Positions 23,380 to 59,302 of a stretch of 64,000 nt of DNA are shown here, in pieces; the first letter of the stretch is position 1; each line of letters begins with the position of its first letter. The stretch is from NCBI GenBank assembly GCA_021292105.1, contig CM037869.1:12172471-12236470 (forward strand). Reading direction: 5' to 3'. Made by a program: the position numbers and the translations under genes. The notes under the pieces are model-generated. The model was not told where the DNA came from. It saw nothing but the letters and a program-made list of their open reading frames with translations, and made no database searches. The stretch comes from Anadara kagoshimensis. Taxonomy: Eukaryota; Mollusca; Bivalvia; Arcoida; Arcidae.

Positions 23380-23985
23380 TGGTTTGCTTACGGCACTGGA
23401 CATGATGACAAAATTGTAAAATAATAAACAGGAAACCTGATGGCTTGGTTCCTTCATTGTTCATAATGACAAAATTGTATTGTGTTTATGGAAATTGGAC
23501 ACAGATGAAAATTGTACCCAATGGTGTGTTTCAGGTACTGGATATAATGAGAATTAAATCCAGTGTTGTGGTTCTGGTCACTGGTATATAATGTCAAAAC
23601 CGTAACCGATTAAGAGTTTAAGGCACGGGATTTAATGACTAACTGCTTCCGGCAGTGAATAATAATGGAAAACTGTGTCTGGTAATGTGGTTCCGTCACT
23701 GGTTATAATAAAATATAAACCTATGTATCCAGGCGTGATCGTCCCGGTACTGGTTTGAATGACAAAATAGTACCCTGTGGTGTGTTTCTAGGCATCGGGT
23801 ATAATGAGAAAATGGTATCTAGTGGCGTGGACGCTTCTTTGGACGGAAACTGGTTATAATGACAAAATGGTATTTAGTAGGGTGTTTACAGCATTGATTA
23901 TAATGAGAAAAGTGTTCCAGGCGTGTCCATATGAGCATTGACTATAATGACGAAATGATATCCAGTGACTTGTAACTCTACAATT
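23380..23985. repeat. Degenerate minisatellite, period ~50-60 bp
   Basis: The phrase 'CACTGGTTATAATGACAAAA' followed by 'TGGTATCCAGTGGTGTGG' recurs about ten times with substitutions and indels. No lasting open frame. It lies between the two converging genes. Confidence 0.75.
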
Positions 23986-24229
23986 TTCAGAAGCAAACAT
24001 GAGCTTATTACTCTTTGCCTTAGTTAAAGACCTTGTTCTTTTTGAGTTATATAATAAAATTCTCTTTGTATTTCAATATTTTATTTTATTTGAGTCAATA
24101 GCATACTAATATTGTTATTTATATAAGAACAATAATAATAAAAGTATTATAATAACAAGTCTTTTGACCCTGTTTTGTCTTTGATTCATGTATTTTGTGA
24201 TATTCATAAAGTAGGCTTAAACAGGCGAA

Positions 24230-24570
24230 CACAACTGGAAACCGCGAAGACAGGCCACATTATAAGACTGGAAAAGATGAAGAGAGACAACGTTACTAGA
24301 CTGGAACAGCAATTGTGTTAGAAGGCTGAAAAAATGTGAGGACAGACTGCGTAAGACAACTGGTAACGGCAAGAACAGACTGTGTTATAAGACTGGAAAA
24401 CGGTGAAGAAATGCTGCATTAAAAGACTGGAAAAGGCAAAGACAGACTGTATTACAAAACTTGAAAGCCGAAAACGTGAAAGACAGACTGCGTTAGAAGG
24501 CTGGAAACGGCGAAGTCATACTGCGTTAGGAAACCGGAAACGACAATGACAGACTGCGTTAGTAAACCAA
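24230..24570. repeat. 33-bp minisatellite, block 1
   Basis: Imperfect repeats of a unit whose core is 'GACTGGAAACGGCGAAGACA' then 'GACTGCGTTAGAA'. The consensus unit is a multiple of three and open in one plus-strand frame, but indels break it. It lies beyond the second copy of the GH31 terminal exon (24575-24640). Confidence 0.85.
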
Positions 24571-24574
24571 TACC

Positions 24575-24640
24575 TCAGATATTCCACCATATATTATGAT
24601 TCTCTGTTATTTTCAAATCTAGGTTAGTGCAAACTGAAAA
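24575..24640 (-). pseudogene. Duplicated copy of the GH31 terminal exon
   Basis: On the minus strand it reads ITENHNIWWNI then TGA, nearly identical to the exon at 25144-25209 (ITENHNLWWNI), and keeps a TTTTCAG acceptor. Relative to the intact exon about 7 nt are missing near the acceptor, so splicing from the preceding exon would be out of frame. Read as a decayed or cryptic second terminal exon. Confidence 0.75.
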
Positions 24641-25136
24641 CTACACAGAAAGACGGCGTTAGGAGACTGGAAACGGCGACAGTAGACTGCGCTAGAAGGC
24701 TGGAAAACTACAAAAGTTGATGGCAGACTGCACAAGAAAACTAGAAAACTGGAAACCCAAAAGAAAGACTGTGTTAGAAGACTGGAAACGGCAATGGAAC
24801 ATTGCGTTAGAAGACAGACAAGATTAAAACGACTGGAAACGGCGAAGACAGACGTGAGTAAAAAGACTGGAAACGGCGAAGACAGACGAGATTAAAAAAA
24901 ACTGGAAACGGCGAAGACAGACGAGATTAAAAAGACTAGAAACGGCGACGACAGACTGTAATAGGAGATTAAAAGAAAACTTGCAAGGGCGAGAGCAGAC
25001 TGCGTTAGAAGACTGGAAACGGCAAAGACAAATTGCGTTAGGACTCGAAGACAGACTGCGTTAGAAGACTGGAAACGGCCAAGTCATTCTGCGTTAGGAA
25101 ACTAGAAACGGCAATGGCAGACTGCGTTAGGAAACT
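24641..25136. repeat. 33-bp minisatellite, block 2
   Basis: Same unit as block 1, about fifteen imperfect copies. The block begins right after the intact GH31 stop codon (25144) on the transcribed strand, so it would lie in the 3' UTR or 3' flank of that gene. Confidence 0.85.
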
Positions 25137-25143
25137 GAACACC

Positions 25144-49343
<24,200 letters not shown>

Positions 49344-49441
49344 TCTTTGGATATTTGGTTTCTATTTACACCATACCAATGAATATTTGCCAGCAGAGAA
49401 CGGACTCTGATTCTGTGTTGACACACGTTGTTGATGTCAGG

Positions 49442-49448
49442 TTTTATA
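49442..49448 (-). promoter_or_regulatory. Possible TATA box of the GH31 gene
   Basis: TATAAAA on the minus strand, about 100 bp upstream of the start codon, which would give a 5' UTR of roughly 70 nt. Position is plausible; there is no transcript evidence, and an upstream non-coding exon cannot be excluded. Confidence 0.35.
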
Positions 49449-50135
49449 CCTTCGTACATAGAACACACCATCTGTTTCTCTTAACAATTAAATTGTTTAT
49501 CTATTTGTTAACTCTTCAAATGATAGGTTTATTCTGAAAATAACCAAAATATATAAATAAAACGTTTTGCAGTATATTTTTGTAATCAAATAAAATTCTA
49601 TAAAAATGATCAACTTTAATTTCCGAGATTATGAATGGGACAAATCTACATAATATGAGGTGCGCCAAACGCACTGGAAACGATAACGTTGTTTGTCTAG
49701 ATGTAGCTTGTTTCTGATGAAATAAAAAAAATCTATCAAAATCAATAGTTAAAATATTCTCTGATTCTGAAAAATGTTAAAAACCTATTCTGTTAAATCT
49801 TCATAATCAAGGATATTTAAACACTAAACTATTACGTTGGTTTAGTGTATCGAAGTTTATTAATAATAATAATAATAATATCATCACTAATATTATTTAA
49901 GATATAACGAGAATCCCTCATTTCTTAAAACGTTTGCAATATATATACTCATTTAATTAATTTTACATAGGGTATGTGGAATTTACACGGGGTGTATGAG
50001 TTTTAATTATAAAATACTGAGAATGCAATTAAACTAAGATCAGTATTCACCCGAGAATGAAATTACCAGCAGAGGTTAGTAGTGCTCACTATGTTAATTG
50101 TTGAGTTTGATATTATTTTAATTCCATGATTTTAT

Positions 50136-50137
<2 letters not shown>

Positions 50138-50169
<32 letters not shown>

Positions 50170-50184
50170 GTACACACACACACA
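50138..50184. repeat. (CA)n microsatellite
   Basis: A CA run with one CGCGTA interruption. Confidence 0.95.
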
Positions 50185-50576
50185 AAAAGAGGACGATGTT
50201 TTAGCATGAGTTTCCATAGTTTTAACTGTTGTAGCTTATTTTCTGATTTTATAAATAAATCGATTTCACCATATCAGTCACCAATAGAAGAAAGAAGTCA
50301 TGATGGCTATATTTATAGACTTGATGCTGTTTTTAAGAGAGTTTTCCATGTATAAATTTTAAATTATTTTAAATTCGGACCTTACCTGGATATACCACTT
50401 TAGTTGGAGGACAACAAGCGCTATTATACAGTCAGAGAGTTAGAGAGCTTACCCTATAAAAGGTTGTTAACAAATAGTTTTTGGTATGTCAATACATTAT
50501 TTGGTGCCACACGGTAAAACACAAAAAATGCCTTTAGGAAATTGATAAACAGGCACTTCATATCTTATTAAAGTCA

Positions 50577-50835
50577 GAGGGCGCGGTGGCCTAATCGATG
50601 AGACTTTAGTCTTCAAATCCAGGGTCTCTCACGGCTGTGTCCCGCTCAGACCACATTTGGGAAAATGAATTTTTCTTTCCGTTGGCCTTTACTGATTTAC
50701 CTGGTATCAGCATAGTGGACCGGGGGAGTAGTACGACTCTGCGGCGTACTGACTCTGTAAGCTAGCACGTTAAAGTCGCCCTGAGTGCTCGCTAGTACAA
50801 GGCAGACCATACAACACACTCGCGCTTTACTTGCA
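50577..50835 (+). mobile_element. Second SINE family, tRNA(Ser/Leu)-like head
   Basis: Starts 'GCGCGGTGGCCTAATCGATG' with 'GAGACTTTAGTCTTCAAATC', a class II tRNA-like arm, then 'CCCGCTCAGACCACAT' and 'CCGTTGGCCTTTACTG'. The copy at 53610-53742 on the minus strand shares all of these. Confidence 0.7.
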
Positions 50836-51719
50836 TACATAAAATTGTTCATAGATTAATCCATAGAGATTAATAAAATAGTTCTCGTCGCGAATAGCTG
50901 AAAAATTGCTGATGCGACGATAAGCACCAACCATATCTTATTAAAGTTAATAAACAGAAATGTTGTGCTTTACTTTATCTCGGAGGTTATTTAAACATCT
51001 GCCATTCCAAACTTTTCAAAGTGTTAAAAACCCACCAAACTTCACAATGAAAACATTTATTTACAGTCAGTCAAGGGTAAATGCATGGCTGTTTTTGGAT
51101 ACGGTATATTTAATCTCAATGCGTTGTCATTCAAGGATACATAATTTTTTATGTTAACCCAGATATGACAAAAAAATTCATTTAACGACGACACTAGATA
51201 GCAAAAGAAAATGTCATATTATTTCTTGACCTCAAATGCCTTCGTGTGTATAGGATTATGATTCCATTTGTAGAAGATTGTCATATCTCTTCCTTTGTTC
51301 GTTTAAAAAGAGATTACACTTCCACCACGATCTATCACGTTATGCTTTGGCAAAGTCAATAGTCATACAAAGTTATCAAATAAACAGCATCTTTCAAGTA
51401 AATTCGATAGACACACCATTTTTATTAAAACTGCAAAATATTAATGTTATTAACTCGCTGTTGAAATTAAATAAGAGTAAATATAATATCCCAGTCACTA
51501 TTATAAATAGTTCTGACAGATATTTTTGTTTAGTAGTTGCCACGACTAATAATGCACATGAGCATGGTACCGCATAATCACCAAAACTAAAACCACAGCA
51601 CAATTTACGGTATTATTTCTGTATCTGATTGTATTGACCATAATGACACCATACAGGATGTTTCAAGATCTTAAATTTAAGTACCTCCTGATCACTGAGA
51701 TTTAATTATAAGTGTATTT

Positions 51720-53490
51720 GATAAATATACCGTTGTGAAGGACACTGACTTGACCCAGACTGACCTAGTCCAAATCCAGATTGACACAGAAAATCATCCA
51801 CCTATTAAACTTAAATCATACCGGACACCCCTTACACAACAGGAAACTATTTAGCATGCTATTGATGATATATAATGGGCAAATATTATCAAATTGTCTA
51901 CTTCACCATGGAGTTTTCCATGTGTTCTTGTTATAAAGAAAGATGGTAGTTTTAGGTTTTGTGTTGATTATAGAAAATTGAAGGCAAAAACAACCACATT
52001 CTTTCCCGATTTCTTGTATTGTCGATATTTTATGCAGGCTTGGAAAATCCATGTATTTTATTTCATTACACCTTAAGCAAGGGTACTAGCAATTATTATT
52101 GAAACCTGAAGATAGACAAAACAGTGCATTTTCTTGCAATCGGGTACTTTTCGAATTCCAAGTGTGTCCGTTTGGGTTAATGAATACAGGTGTTTTCATA
52201 TGCAATATTTAGTCTTCTACATGGTCTTGATCACTTCGCAGTGAATTACCTTGATGACATTCTGTTTTTTCATTATCAAAAGAGAACATATCAATCATAT
52301 TCAACAAATTATTGACCGAACGCATCAGCACAATTTAAATTGAAACTCAAGAAATGCACCTTTTTCCAATCGGAAACAAAATATTTAGGATTCACTTTCA
52401 ATAGAAAATGCTTTTAATCTCATAAAAACAAAGCGGAGGCTATGACACCGCCAAAGATAGTAAAACAATGCAAATCATGTGTCTATTTTCTTCCTATTAT
52501 AGACGTTCTATACCAAATTTTTCCATAATTGCTATCAATAATTATTAATTTAAACAAAATATGCTACATTTAAGATGGTCAGATGAATGCCAAAGGTCTT
52601 TTAATTATTTAAAAAAAGTTTATCTGTGGTACCTTCGCTAAGTTATCCAGATATTTCTAAACCTTATACGCTGTACACAAATGCCTGCCCAGTGATAACG
52701 AAGTTGGTGCGGTACTAACGCAATCAGTAACCCATGCAAGGAAATCGTTCCAGTGAAAAACGAGAAAAACCTATTTACTTCATTTCACATAAGTTGAGCC
52801 CAACTCATAAAAAATGGAATACTTTGGAAAAAATAGGCATTTGCAGTTCATTATGCTCTTTAGAAACTACATCATTTTTACATGATGCTCAATTTGCAAT
52901 CAAAACTGATCAACAACCTCTGAAATATCTGCTCTAATCAGAAATAAAAAATCGTAAAGTTCAAATGTTGGCACTTTAACAATATGTCTTACAATGCAAA
53001 AATTGAATACCTTCCAGGGGGTTAAAATGTTATTGCTGACATGCTTTCTTGCTAACCTGGTCAATGTAAAAAGTAGAACAAGATAGTAATGGGGATGACG
53101 TGCTAGACATATCTTATAATACATTTGAGGTAAATACTATAAATTCCAACAATTTTAATCCAGAAAAGTATGCATCATTTACCCAACAGGAAAATGACAT
53201 ATTCCGACTTGAAAATTATCAACTCCTCGACTTTGACATGGTCCATGACCAATCAAAAGATTTAGCTTTATTGCAAATCAAGGACAAAATTGAGCGTGGC
53301 AAGGATGATCAGTGAGTATATGCAAAAATTCCTTATTTTGTTTCAAAACCTGACACCGAATTTCATCTCAGAGTATATGTTCCTGAGCATTATAAAAATT
53401 TTGTTATCAAACAATATCATGACTAGTGGTCATCACGGGGTTGATCGTACATTTTCAGCTATTGGTAATAATATTATTGACCAAAGCTAA
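51720..53490 (+). pseudogene. Decayed Ty3/gypsy-type LTR retrotransposon pol region
   Basis: Pieces in the canonical order but in different frames with stops: [17 protein letters not shown] and [11 protein letters not shown] (RT, 51894-51965), NYLDDILFFHY (RT active site, about 52243), KKCTFFQSETKYLGF (about 52353), SHKLSPTHKKWNTLEK and DQQPLKYLL (RNase H region, 52770-52937), and SGHHGVDRTFSA (integrase N-terminal region, about 53424). No LTRs identified. No functional protein can be made. Confidence 0.85.
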
Positions 53491-53609
53491 ACAAAATATT
53501 ATATAAATATGTCTCTGCATGCGTAACGTATCCAAAACATGCATAAACCAAAATCAAACCCCAAATACAAGAAACTGATACTTAGCCGTTTTCATTCGCG
53601 AAGGTACAA

Positions 53610-53742
53610 TTAGATCTTTCAGTAAAGGCCAACGGCAAGAAAATTCATGTGGTCTGAGCGGGACTCGAACTCACAGAGGTGAGATGCCCTAGATTTGAAG
53701 ACTGGCGTCTTATCCTTTAGGCCGCCGCGGCCTCAACTTAAA
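53610..53742 (-). mobile_element. Second SINE family, minus-strand copy
   Basis: The reverse complement has 'GGCCGCGGCGGCCTAAAGGA', 'CAGTCTTCAAATCTAGGG' and box B GAGTTCGAGTCCCGC, then 'TCAGACCACATGAATTTTC'. Matches 50577-50715. Inserted within the decayed LTR element. Confidence 0.8.
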
Positions 53743-54305
53743 TGTTGACTATAATCCTGTGTGTGACTCAGTTACACTGTCGTTTGCTCATACTTATACA
53801 TAGAGTTACGGAAATAATGTAACTTATCATCCAAATAGGAAAACAAGTTCATTTGAATTTAATAACGGGGACATTCTAGAAATGTTTGCATCACAAAATA
53901 AATCTATTTCTCAACACTTTACGAAATGCTCAATGGAATTATTTTTTATTTTTATCTTCTTATATTTCAGAATTGAACGCTCGTCACAATTAGGGCCTTG
54001 ATAATTTTTCATTAATCGCTACCATTTCTACAATTTTTGTCAATGAGAATGCAATTTTGTACCAAAACAAATACCATAAGCACTATCCGTTCAAAGTGGA
54101 CAATATCATATGTAATACATTTTTGGTGATTTTGCAATTTTTACATGAAATTGGGGAGGGTTCAAAACTATTGATTAAACAACCTCAACCAAACTCAACT
54201 GTTCTTCCGGTACAGATCCAAGTACTATAGTTTTAAAATCGCACACAATTGTTACCAGTTCAATTTCAATCATTGGTATGTATGTTGACTGATTCTCGTT
54301 CATTA

Positions 54306-54420
54306 CATAGACAAAAACGTGGTTTATTTAATTTTGTTGGTTTTGGTTTAGATTTTTTGTATTTGGTACCGTTTCTACGGTGTTCTCATAACTACAAGAC
54401 AAAACATCAAAACCATTGCA
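54306..54420 (+). pseudogene. Envelope-like trace of the LTR element
   Basis: A short frame reads HRQKRGLFNFVGFG, i.e. a basic furin-type site directly followed by a hydrophobic Gly/Phe segment, reminiscent of the cleavage/fusion region of baculovirus F-like envelope proteins carried by some insect and other invertebrate gypsy elements. It lies downstream of pol remnants in the right orientation. It is surrounded by stops and frameshifts and was later interrupted by another insertion (54427). Identification rests on one motif. Confidence 0.4.
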
Positions 54421-54426
54421 AATAAG

Positions 54427-54685
54427 CAATCAAAAACAAACATTCTAATCCATGTCCAAATCCCAATCTAGAAGCAAAGTAAAATCTTTGGAACTGACAA
54501 GTTTGGTTAGACACATGAACTTCCACCATGGAAGTGAAGCCGGGTGCTCCGGAATGGTAAGCACCTCATGTTTAGCTGCCTACACCCGCCACGTGTGTAA
54601 TCAAAATTGTGTGAAAGGAACATGAAACTATAGGACGACAAATATATCCAGGGCAATCCTGGACACAGAGATATAAGATTTCTTC
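54427..54685 (-). mobile_element. RT-retroelement 3' UTR copy
   Basis: 'ATCAAAAACAAACATTCTAA' through 'GGAATGGTAAGCACCTCATG', 'CACCCGCCACGTGTGTAATC' to 'CAGGGCAATCCTGGACACAG'. Minus orientation, inserted in the decayed gypsy-type element. Confidence 0.85.
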
Positions 54686-54689
54686 AACC

Positions 54690-56355
54690 TTGACGGTGCT
54701 GAATATTAATACTACGCGTTTTTAGGTATTTTAAGGGAATTGACAGAAAATTAATTCGCTAGTGCAATCTCTTATTACTCTTAAACAATTCTTTCTGAGA
54801 GCACCAGTTCAATGCATGTAGCAATCTCTGAAATTGGCTCACTATTTATCGTTATTTGTACATCTCGAATAATTACATAAGCACTATTGTTGTGAAATCT
54901 CATAACAACTTTTTTCACCAATAACAAGGAATATATTAATAACTTGTGTTACCGTGGTAATGCCAAATTTACAACTACCCTTTGCAGAATTAATGGTTGA
55001 TAGTTGTTAGAAATTTCGATATTTCATTTTCGATTATATGTGACAACAACACCACAGCTCAAAATCACAATTACAGTTAAACCAGCGTTGCTATTAATTA
55101 ATTTACAGATTTCATATACAGCATTTAGTGATTATATCACCTTACCTACATTCTCAAAACATAGGCCCAACTTGATAAATTTACCTGAATTTACTCATGC
55201 TTTCCGTCTGATGAATTTTACAAATCCAGAAATGATTCCGGATTTTGTCTCATAAACATTCATTGAAATGTCACGTGACGCTTAGATTTAAAATCATTAA
55301 TATTTATAGGTTAAAGTTAATAAACGCGAGATTTTCAAATGACGTGAGTCGGTAGTTACATATTAGTGAGTTCAGAAACTGGATCAAGCCGGTGCTGCTG
55401 TGAGAAGAATACTTTCAATAAGAAGTTCGTTGTTTGTTTTGTTGTTTAATGTAAATGAAATTCAGAACCCCTTGTTTGCCTTATTCCCAAAATGTCATTT
55501 TTCTCAAAATTACAATTTTAAACAGTCCCAGGAACTGCCAATTTTGTGACTCTATTTGGGCATTGCTCGGAACAAATATTCAAGGTGCTACTTTCAAATG
55601 CTCGGAAACTAAGAGCGGCTAATGTGTTTGATAATCCTTGCAAGATAGCAAATTTTAACTTTTCCCCACATTTTGCTTTAAAAGAATAATACGTCTTAAG
55701 TGTCTCTCGCTTTAAAACTTCAGAATTCGCAGGAACCTTGAATTGTTTTTGGATGTTTGGGAAGTGCCAAACAAAAACAGTATACCCGGTGTAAGGAAAT
55801 TTTGTAACCCTTGAAAAAATGTCCATGTTCTGTTTTTAGACAACAGGGAAGTGAAAATTCTTTTTGTATGCTTGGTCATGTTTGAATTAAATTCAACCAA
55901 ATTCAAAATGGCGGACATATGCAAATTAGAAACCGGACGAATTTGCCACATGGATAAATTATCCTTATTTTAAACAATATTTTTATTTTATGACATTCAT
56001 GATACAAAATTACAAATTTATATGAACAATAAAGGATTCCGGATCAAGAGTGAAACTCTTATATAAACCAGTCTCCTTCAATATAACATATTACAATATC
56101 TGAAAAACGGTCTTTGTATGTAGAATGAACCATTTTTGCAACCTGTTAGCTTTCATTGCTCTTTTCTAGTGATGTATTCGTATTTCAGACTGACTATATG
56201 CCAGTACAATGCATAAAAATTGTTTTAGAACCTTTCTAGTCATGTGAACTTATTTAATACTGATTTTATGTCAGTACAATGAATATGAACTAACTGTTAC
56301 ACCGTTTTCAGTAATGTTGGCTGCTTTCATAGTTATAATTCAGTATAATTAACAT
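54690..56355. other. Non-coding stretch after the LTR-element remnant
   Basis: No gene recognised. Open frames of 80-100 codons (55004-55255 plus, 55518-55951 minus) show no motif. The first part may be the degraded 3' end of the LTR element. Confidence 0.5.
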
Positions 56356-56359
56356 TGAC

Positions 56360-56574
56360 TATATGGGCCTGTCGAAAGTTTAACACCGAGCTAAGGAATT
56401 TATGCCGAATCAACAGTGCGTCTAGACCGTTTGCTAACTATATATCATAAGATGTTATATGTATCTCCTGGTAGTATTTCAGTCAATACTTTTCCTTATC
56501 GGTCATTCGGCGACTGAACGTCGGTTTAGTTTTGTTTGCTCGGAGTTAACCTTTCGACTGGTCTGTACTGTATA
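56360..56574. mobile_element. MITE with 'CTGTCGAAAGTTTAACAC' ends
   Basis: Starts 'GGGCCTGTCGAAAGTTTAAC' and ends 'GGAGTTAACCTTTCGACTGG'. Fourth member of the family seen at 13131, 19456 and 20272. Confidence 0.8.
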
Positions 56575-58037
56575 ATGCATACAATTTGAACAAACAGGAA
56601 ACACCATAATAATACTTGGACATAGGATTAATTTAAGACGATACATATTATCTTCCTCATTCATCTTATATAACAGATAACACACGAACTAAACACGTGG
56701 AAGCACATACAGTGCATATACAAGTAAGCCATTTACCGGCTCATGATTCCTCCCCTTCATGGGGTTATGCCAGTAGGAAACATTTCATGAAAATTAAATT
56801 CTAAAACATTAAATTTTATACAATTTTATATTAAAATCTAAAAGTATACAATTATATATTTTTCCCAAGATAGGGACGAGTGTAATGAAATATACTGTTA
56901 CAGTTAGCCATTCAAGATTTGGAAATTTATTGATACTAATGCAAACGTGGTCATAAAATGACACCTCATTGTCAAATCCTGTAAACATTAGTGATCGACA
57001 AAAACATAATGGATATGATGATATTCTGTTGGTCATCTCCAGTTTGTTTTTTTATAATGTTTGTTTATTGACACAAAAGATACATTCATAAATTACAAAT
57101 ACAATGCAAAAAACTAATTGAACAAAAGTAATTAAATTAAATGACAGCAATGATCATAGTATTCTTGAATAGAGATTAGTCCGTTCATTATCTGATTGTT
57201 TTTTTTAAAAGCACGCGGGTATTGTTACGCCGTGTTATGTAATAAATTTCAAGTAACATAATACCAAACTTGTAGTGCAATAATTATTTTCGTGTAATAA
57301 CGTTATTGAGACTCTGTAACGTGTTCCTGTATTTAGTTACAAAGTGAGTCTCTTTTTATCACCTCTACATAGTGATTTCAAAGAAAAATATTACAGAAAC
57401 TTAAAAAATGTAAATGTTTGTAAAATGTGGCCACAATCTTTGAAAAACGGGTTTTAGTAATAATGAAAATGGTATGACAACAGACATAATGATCAAATTT
57501 GGATTTGACGCAAACTACCGACTGTCCTAAATTTTCTTTTAATTTCTGATCATAGTAATAAATTATAGATTTAAGTTATTTTGATAGGTTAAAAACCCCC
57601 CTCCGCTTCTCTCTATCTCACAAGTCGATCATGGTAAAGCTCTCTTGAAAAATAAAAAAGTTTCTATTGTTTAGCATAACCGATATTTTCAATCATTCGC
57701 TACAGAATATTTTATTAATTTCTTTACGTTCTATTTTGTTGTTCATTCGAACAAATATGTAATTCTGTTTCGGTTTTTAAGTACCTATACAATGAGTATA
57801 TGATTGGTTACTAGTAATTATAATACACGATGTTAAAGTATGTGTGGATATAAAAACGCGAGTGTTCCTTTACGTGTCATTCGACCTATAGCTAGTTGCA
57901 ACGTGATTGGCTAATGCTCCTGTGATTATGGAGGGGGTACGATTTTACATGGAACAGATATGCATGGCGATTTTTGTATACGCCCTCAAAATAAGTTTGT
58001 ATAGGGTATAGTAAAATTGATTAAATGCGCAATTACT
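56575..58037. other. AT-rich non-coding stretch
   Basis: No gene, RNA or clear repeat recognised on either strand. Confidence 0.5.
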
Positions 58038-58596
58038 AAAGCCTGTCTCACACAGAACACGGTTGGGCACACGGTTCCAATACGGTACACTCGGTTATAC
58101 ACGGGTTGACTGGTACGAGTGTTGAGCTCCAACCGTGCCTGGGGATGAGTAGGTACGATTTAGACTCGAATGTAGCACGAGTATGTACAAACAAAGCACG
58201 GATATACTCGGTCAAGCAGGGTTTGTCACGGTTTGAACACGATTTGCAAACGATTTTCATACGATTGTTGTACGGTTCCAAGTACGGTCTAGTACGGTCT
58301 GTTACGGCCTAGTACGATTAAACACGACTTTTACTCGATTAACTGGACATTTACAGGGTTTACATACGGTCCCACCGACTTTTGTTCGAGTTCTGCTCGA
58401 ATTATCACACCTTCATCTATGTTTTGATGTTCTTTGCTTCTTTATACACAGTTACATTTGCTAGATATCGTGTTTGGAAAGTGTAATAGCACTTTTTGAG
58501 CTCAAAGTGGTTTTGATAAGAGTACAGCTTCCTAACTGGTGACTTAATTTTTGGACCAAGGGACAAAGTAGTTATTTCTTCAAAGGGAAAATGAAT

Positions 58597-58689
58597 AATA
58601 AGATGTACCTTTATAAGAGAGCAAATGTTATTTCAAAGAAAATATCTAAGAAAAATAACCACTGCTCGCTTATAAAGGTACATCTTATT
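58597..58689. repeat. Hairpin nested inside the 1.08-kb element
   Basis: 'AATAAGATGTACCTTTATAA' (58597 on) and 'TTATAAAGGTACATCTTATT' (ending 58689) are perfect complements, with about 51 bp between the 21-bp arms. Confidence 0.9.
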
Positions 58690-58730
58690 TTTTCTATGGG
58701 AACCTTTAATTTTAGCATCTATGTATATAC

Positions 58731-58938
58731 GGTCTCGTACGGTCTCACACGGTCTTGTACGATCGCTAATACGATCATACACAGTCTCGTACGGTCTCAC
58801 ACGGTCTTGTACGATCGCTAATACGATCATACACGGTCTCGTACGGTCTCACACGGTCTTGTACGATCGCTAATACGATCATACACTGTCTCGTACGGTC
58901 TCACACGGTCTTGTACGATCGCTAATACGATCATACAC
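58731..58938. repeat. 52-bp tandem repeat, four nearly identical copies
   Basis: Copies at 58731-58782, 58783-58834, 58835-58886 and 58887-58938; they differ only at the first bases (GG, AG, GG, TG). Each contains CGTACGGTCTCACACGGTCT and the palindromic CGATCG. Very recent expansion judged by identity. Confidence 0.95.
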
Positions 58939-59156
58939 GGACATGGCACCCGTGCCAGTTTTTTTAAAAGTTTTAAAAATCATACACGGCTTTCACGGAT
59001 ACACTCGAATGGCCCGAGTGTAAGTCGGATAAGGCCACGGTTGGTTCGGTTGTATGTACGGTTTATACGGGTGGCAAACCGTATAAGCCGTGTGTTCTGT
59101 GTGAGACAGGCTTTAATTTCGCTTCGAGATTTAAATTTTGTGACAAAAGGTGTATG

Positions 59157-59180
59157 TGTGTGTGTGTGTGTGTGTGTGTT
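59157..59180. repeat. (GT)n microsatellite
   Basis: A short GT run just before the first tRNA-head copy; a longer run lies at 59247-59300. Confidence 0.9.
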
Positions 59181-59190
59181 AGGCCCGATA

Positions 59191-59244
59191 GTTGACCGGA
59201 TAGCTCAGTTGGTAGAGCGGGTATCGGGAAAGTTCCGGGTTGGG

Positions 59245-59302
<58 letters not shown>

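Larger units (their letters stand above)
58038..59114. mobile_element. 1.08-kb non-autonomous transposon with ~27-bp terminal inverted repeats
   Basis: The left end 'GCCTGTCTCACACAGAAC' is matched by 'GTTCTGTGTGAGACAGGC' at the right. TAA/TTAA flank the ends, compatible with a TA-rich target but not a clean duplication. The interior is dominated by ACGGT/ACGAT motifs at roughly 10-bp spacing (58060-58390) and holds a 52-bp tandem array and a nested hairpin. No transposase frame. Superfamily not determined; PIF/Harbinger is a guess from the target. Confidence 0.85.

Noticed and set aside
24230-25136. 33-bp repeat as a coding tandem repeat (unit of 11 codons)
   Set aside because: The consensus is open in one frame, but indels between units stop every frame within a few repeats.
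55518-55951. Overlapping minus-strand open frames of 79 and 102 codons
   Set aside because: No start context, motif or splice structure; more likely chance frames.
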